This document shows positions 8,089 through 9,810 of a stretch of DNA of 9,810 bases, piece after piece. The notes under the pieces are model-generated. The model searched no databases, had not been told where the DNA came from, and saw only the letters and a program-made list of their open reading frames with translations. Location of the stretch: the NCBI GenBank assembly GCA_902516225.1, contig CABXXS010000039.1, forward strand, positions 1-9,810, in the 5' to 3' direction. Within the stretch, counting starts at the first letter, position 1. Each line of letters starts with the position of its first letter. This DNA comes from Puniceicoccaceae bacterium. Its GTDB lineage: Bacteria; Verrucomicrobiota; Verrucomicrobiae; Opitutales; Coraliomargaritaceae. The translations under genes and the position numbers were made by a program.

Positions 8089-9810
8089 ATGTTTGCTTCA
8101 AAAATTCATCAGATAAGACATACAAAAGCTTATCTAATTAGTCTTTTTCTAACAACCTCAGTATTAGCTACATCATTAGGCCTAGATCGTAAATGGACTG
8201 AAGAAACCATTTATTTTGCGCTTATCGACCGCTTTTATGACGGAGATCCGTTAAACAACCGACCAATAGGTAGCGACTCTGAACTCTATGATGCCGAGCA
8301 AGAAAATATAAACCTTTATCACGGTGGCGATTTCCGTGGATTAGAAATAGCACTAGAATCGAATTATTTTACAGACCTAGGAATTACCGCGATCTGGATC
8401 ACTCCTCCCGTACGGAATGTTTGGTATTCGGCTTTTGATTCTAATGATGAACCGAAAACTGGATACCATGGCTATTGGACACAAGACTTCCTAGATATTG
8501 ATCCGCACTTAGTTTCTCGCAAATCTTTAGATGGGAGCAAAGAATACCCTGATGACCGTGAAGGGCGGATGCAGCACTACAAAGACTTAGTTACATTAGC
8601 TCACTCTAGAGGTATTAAAATTATTCAAGATATTGTATGTAACCATACAGGTCCTGTATTTTACTACGATGTTAACAATAATAGTCGCTTCGATATACAG
8701 AAAAAGTCGGAGTGGATTCAGCCCTTCTATACAAAAAGCTCATATAATAATGCACAATGGGGAAATAAATCCGATTGGAACCTGCATCCCACAATGCCTG
8801 TTGAAACCATCAAGATAGGTGGCCAAGAGATCAATATTAATGGCTGTTTAGGCCAACTTACTAGCTATAGTCGTAAAGGATTTTCAGAAGATAGCTTGGG
8901 GAAGTCTAACGGGGAGGAAGTCTACTGTGATTTTTTTTCACTTCGCGACATATGCACAGACCCAGAGAGTGAACACTTCGATCATTTGGTGGATGATTTC
9001 GTTGAAATCTATGCTTTCTATATAGAGACAATAGGTGTCGACGGCTTAAGGATCGATACAATCAAACACGTGCAAGGAGAATTTTGGGATGCCTTCACGG
9101 AACGTTTGAGATTAAGACTTGGTCCAGAGCGTGCTAAAAAGTTACTCTTATTCGGTGAAGTATATGATGGTGATCCCGAAAATATTGGGAGATATACTTA
9201 TCGCAGGGATTGGCCTAATAACAAAAATCCATCCCTAGACTCGTTGCTTAATTTTCAATTTTGTTACGCAATCCGCAGTTACCTTCGCACTAATGATAAA
9301 TCTATAGGTACTGCACATGAAATTGAGCAGGCGATTAAATCCTTATCTTCATTTCCGAGCATTGACAGAAAACGTCCCTACTACAACCCGAATCCTGGTT
9401 TAGATGGAATACAAGCAAATCTAAAGATGATTAGTTTCTTTGAAAATCACGATGGTATAAATCGTTTTAGGGTTTCCGGAGTAAGTGAGTTTCGCAACGT
9501 TTTAGCTAATGCATTAACACTTACACTACCTGGAATACCTTGCATCTATTACGGAACGGAAGCCGCATTAATCGATTACCAAGCTAATATTAACCAAGAT
9601 GCCGAAAGTGGTAGAATGACTTTCTTCAAGAGCAGTAAACCATTTCTGATGAATGATGTCCGCTCAAATAGCTGTTTCCTAATGATTGCTTCACTAAACC
9701 AACTCAGAAGCAAATTAACTTCTCTTATAGAAGGCGATACACATATACTTTGGGTAGATAGTGATTTAGCAGATTGCGACGACGGCATCTTTGCTTTTGC
9801 TCGAACGACA
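8089..9810 (+). CDS. Secreted GH13 alpha-amylase/CGTase-like enzyme, 3'-truncated
   Basis: From the ATG at 8089 the frame stays open for 574 codons to the window end, so the C terminus is missing. The N terminus is a signal peptide: a charged start (MFASKIHQIRHTK), hydrophobic AYLISLFLTTSVLA, and likely cleavage after SVLA. The GH13 fold begins at TIYFALIDRFYDGDP. Motifs seen are YHGGDFRGLE; GITAIWITPPV; GYHGYWTQDF; IIQDIVCNHTG (D181, N185, H186); FFSLRDICTD; GVDGLRIDTIKH (R321, nucleophile D323); LFGEVYDGD (acid/base E357); and FFENHDGINRF (H454, D455). All catalytic residues are present. The YHGYW and AIWITPPV motifs resemble the alpha-amylase/cyclodextrin glucanotransferase type, but starch-binding domains, if any, lie beyond the edge. 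The roughly 135 residues between the first two catalytic regions indicate a long domain B. The start lies 12 bases after gene 3 with no Shine-Dalgarno sequence. The gene is AT-richer than genes 1 and 2. Confidence 0.9.
   Translation, partial: MFASKIHQIRHTKAYLISLFLTTSVLATSLGLDRKWTEETIYFALIDRFYDGDPLNNRPIGSDSELYDAEQENINLYHGGDFRGLEIALESNYFTDLGITAIWITPPVRNVWYSAFDSNDEPKTGYHGYWTQDFLDIDPHLVSRKSLDGSKEYPDDREGRMQHYKDLVTLAHSRGIKIIQDIVCNHTGPVFYYDVNNNSRFDIQKKSEWIQPFYTKSSYNNAQWGNKSDWNLHPTMPVETIKIGGQEININGCLGQLTSYSRKGFSEDSLGKSNGEEVYCDFFSLRDICTDPESEHFDHLVDDFVEIYAFYIETIGVDGLRIDTIKHVQGEFWDAFTERLRLRLGPERAKKLLLFGEVYDGDPENIGRYTYRRDWPNNKNPSLDSLLNFQFCYAIRSYLRTNDKSIGTAHEIEQAIKSLSSFPSIDRKRPYYNPNPGLDGIQANLKMISFFENHDGINRFRVSGVSEFRNVLANALTLTLPGIPCIYYGTEAALIDYQANINQDAESGRMTFFKSSKPFLMNDVRSNSCFLMIASLNQLRSKLTSLIEGDTHILWVDSDLADCDDGIFAFARTT

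Noticed and set aside
8931..8938. Run of eight T in gene 4 as a possible phase-variable tract or assembly error.
   Set aside because: The frame is correct on both sides: the motifs before (IVCNHTG) and after (GVDGLRIDT) are read in the same frame, and the run encodes the FF of FFSLRD, a sensible barrel motif.

Overview
The window is one block of four genes, all on the + strand and separated by only 11, 47 and 12 bases. Every gene encodes a secreted or probably secreted enzyme acting on alpha-glucans (starch, glycogen, pullulan, maltodextrins). The first and last genes are cut by the window edges. No RNA genes, mobile elements, CRISPR arrays or transporters are visible, and no terminator or promoter can be supported.

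Organism: most likely a bacterium of the Verrucomicrobiota (Opitutales/Puniceicoccales type). The first two proteins end in an acidic Asp/Asn-rich calcium-binding-like stretch (thrombospondin-3-like, with a WWELDNNLDP motif) followed by a short beta-rich terminal module ending in a FF/FY(K/R) motif. The second protein also follows, as I remember it, a long GH13 enzyme type annotated in that group. This is inference from protein style; no taxonomic marker gene is present.

Layout: (1) 1-2885, 3' part of a large GH57-like glycoside hydrolase with a glucodextranase-type DOMON-like region before it. (2) 2897-6304, an 1135-residue multidomain GH13 alpha-amylase-like enzyme with a signal peptide and N-terminal beta-sandwich regions. 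(3) 6352-8076, a compact 574-residue GH13 enzyme of neopullulanase/cyclomaltodextrinase type with a GTG start. (4) 8089-9810, another secreted GH13 enzyme, resembling the alpha-amylase/CGTase type, still open at the right edge.

How they work together: the set suggests an alpha-glucan degradation locus. Large modular enzymes (1, 2) would attack polymer outside the cell or at its surface, and smaller enzymes (3, 4) would process branched or shorter dextrins outside the cytoplasm. The close spacing suggests one operon. None of the three visible starts has a recognisable Shine-Dalgarno sequence. Base composition falls from about 53% GC in gene 1 and the start of gene 3 to about 41-43% GC from the middle of gene 3 through gene 4, which hints at a mosaic origin for the downstream part.
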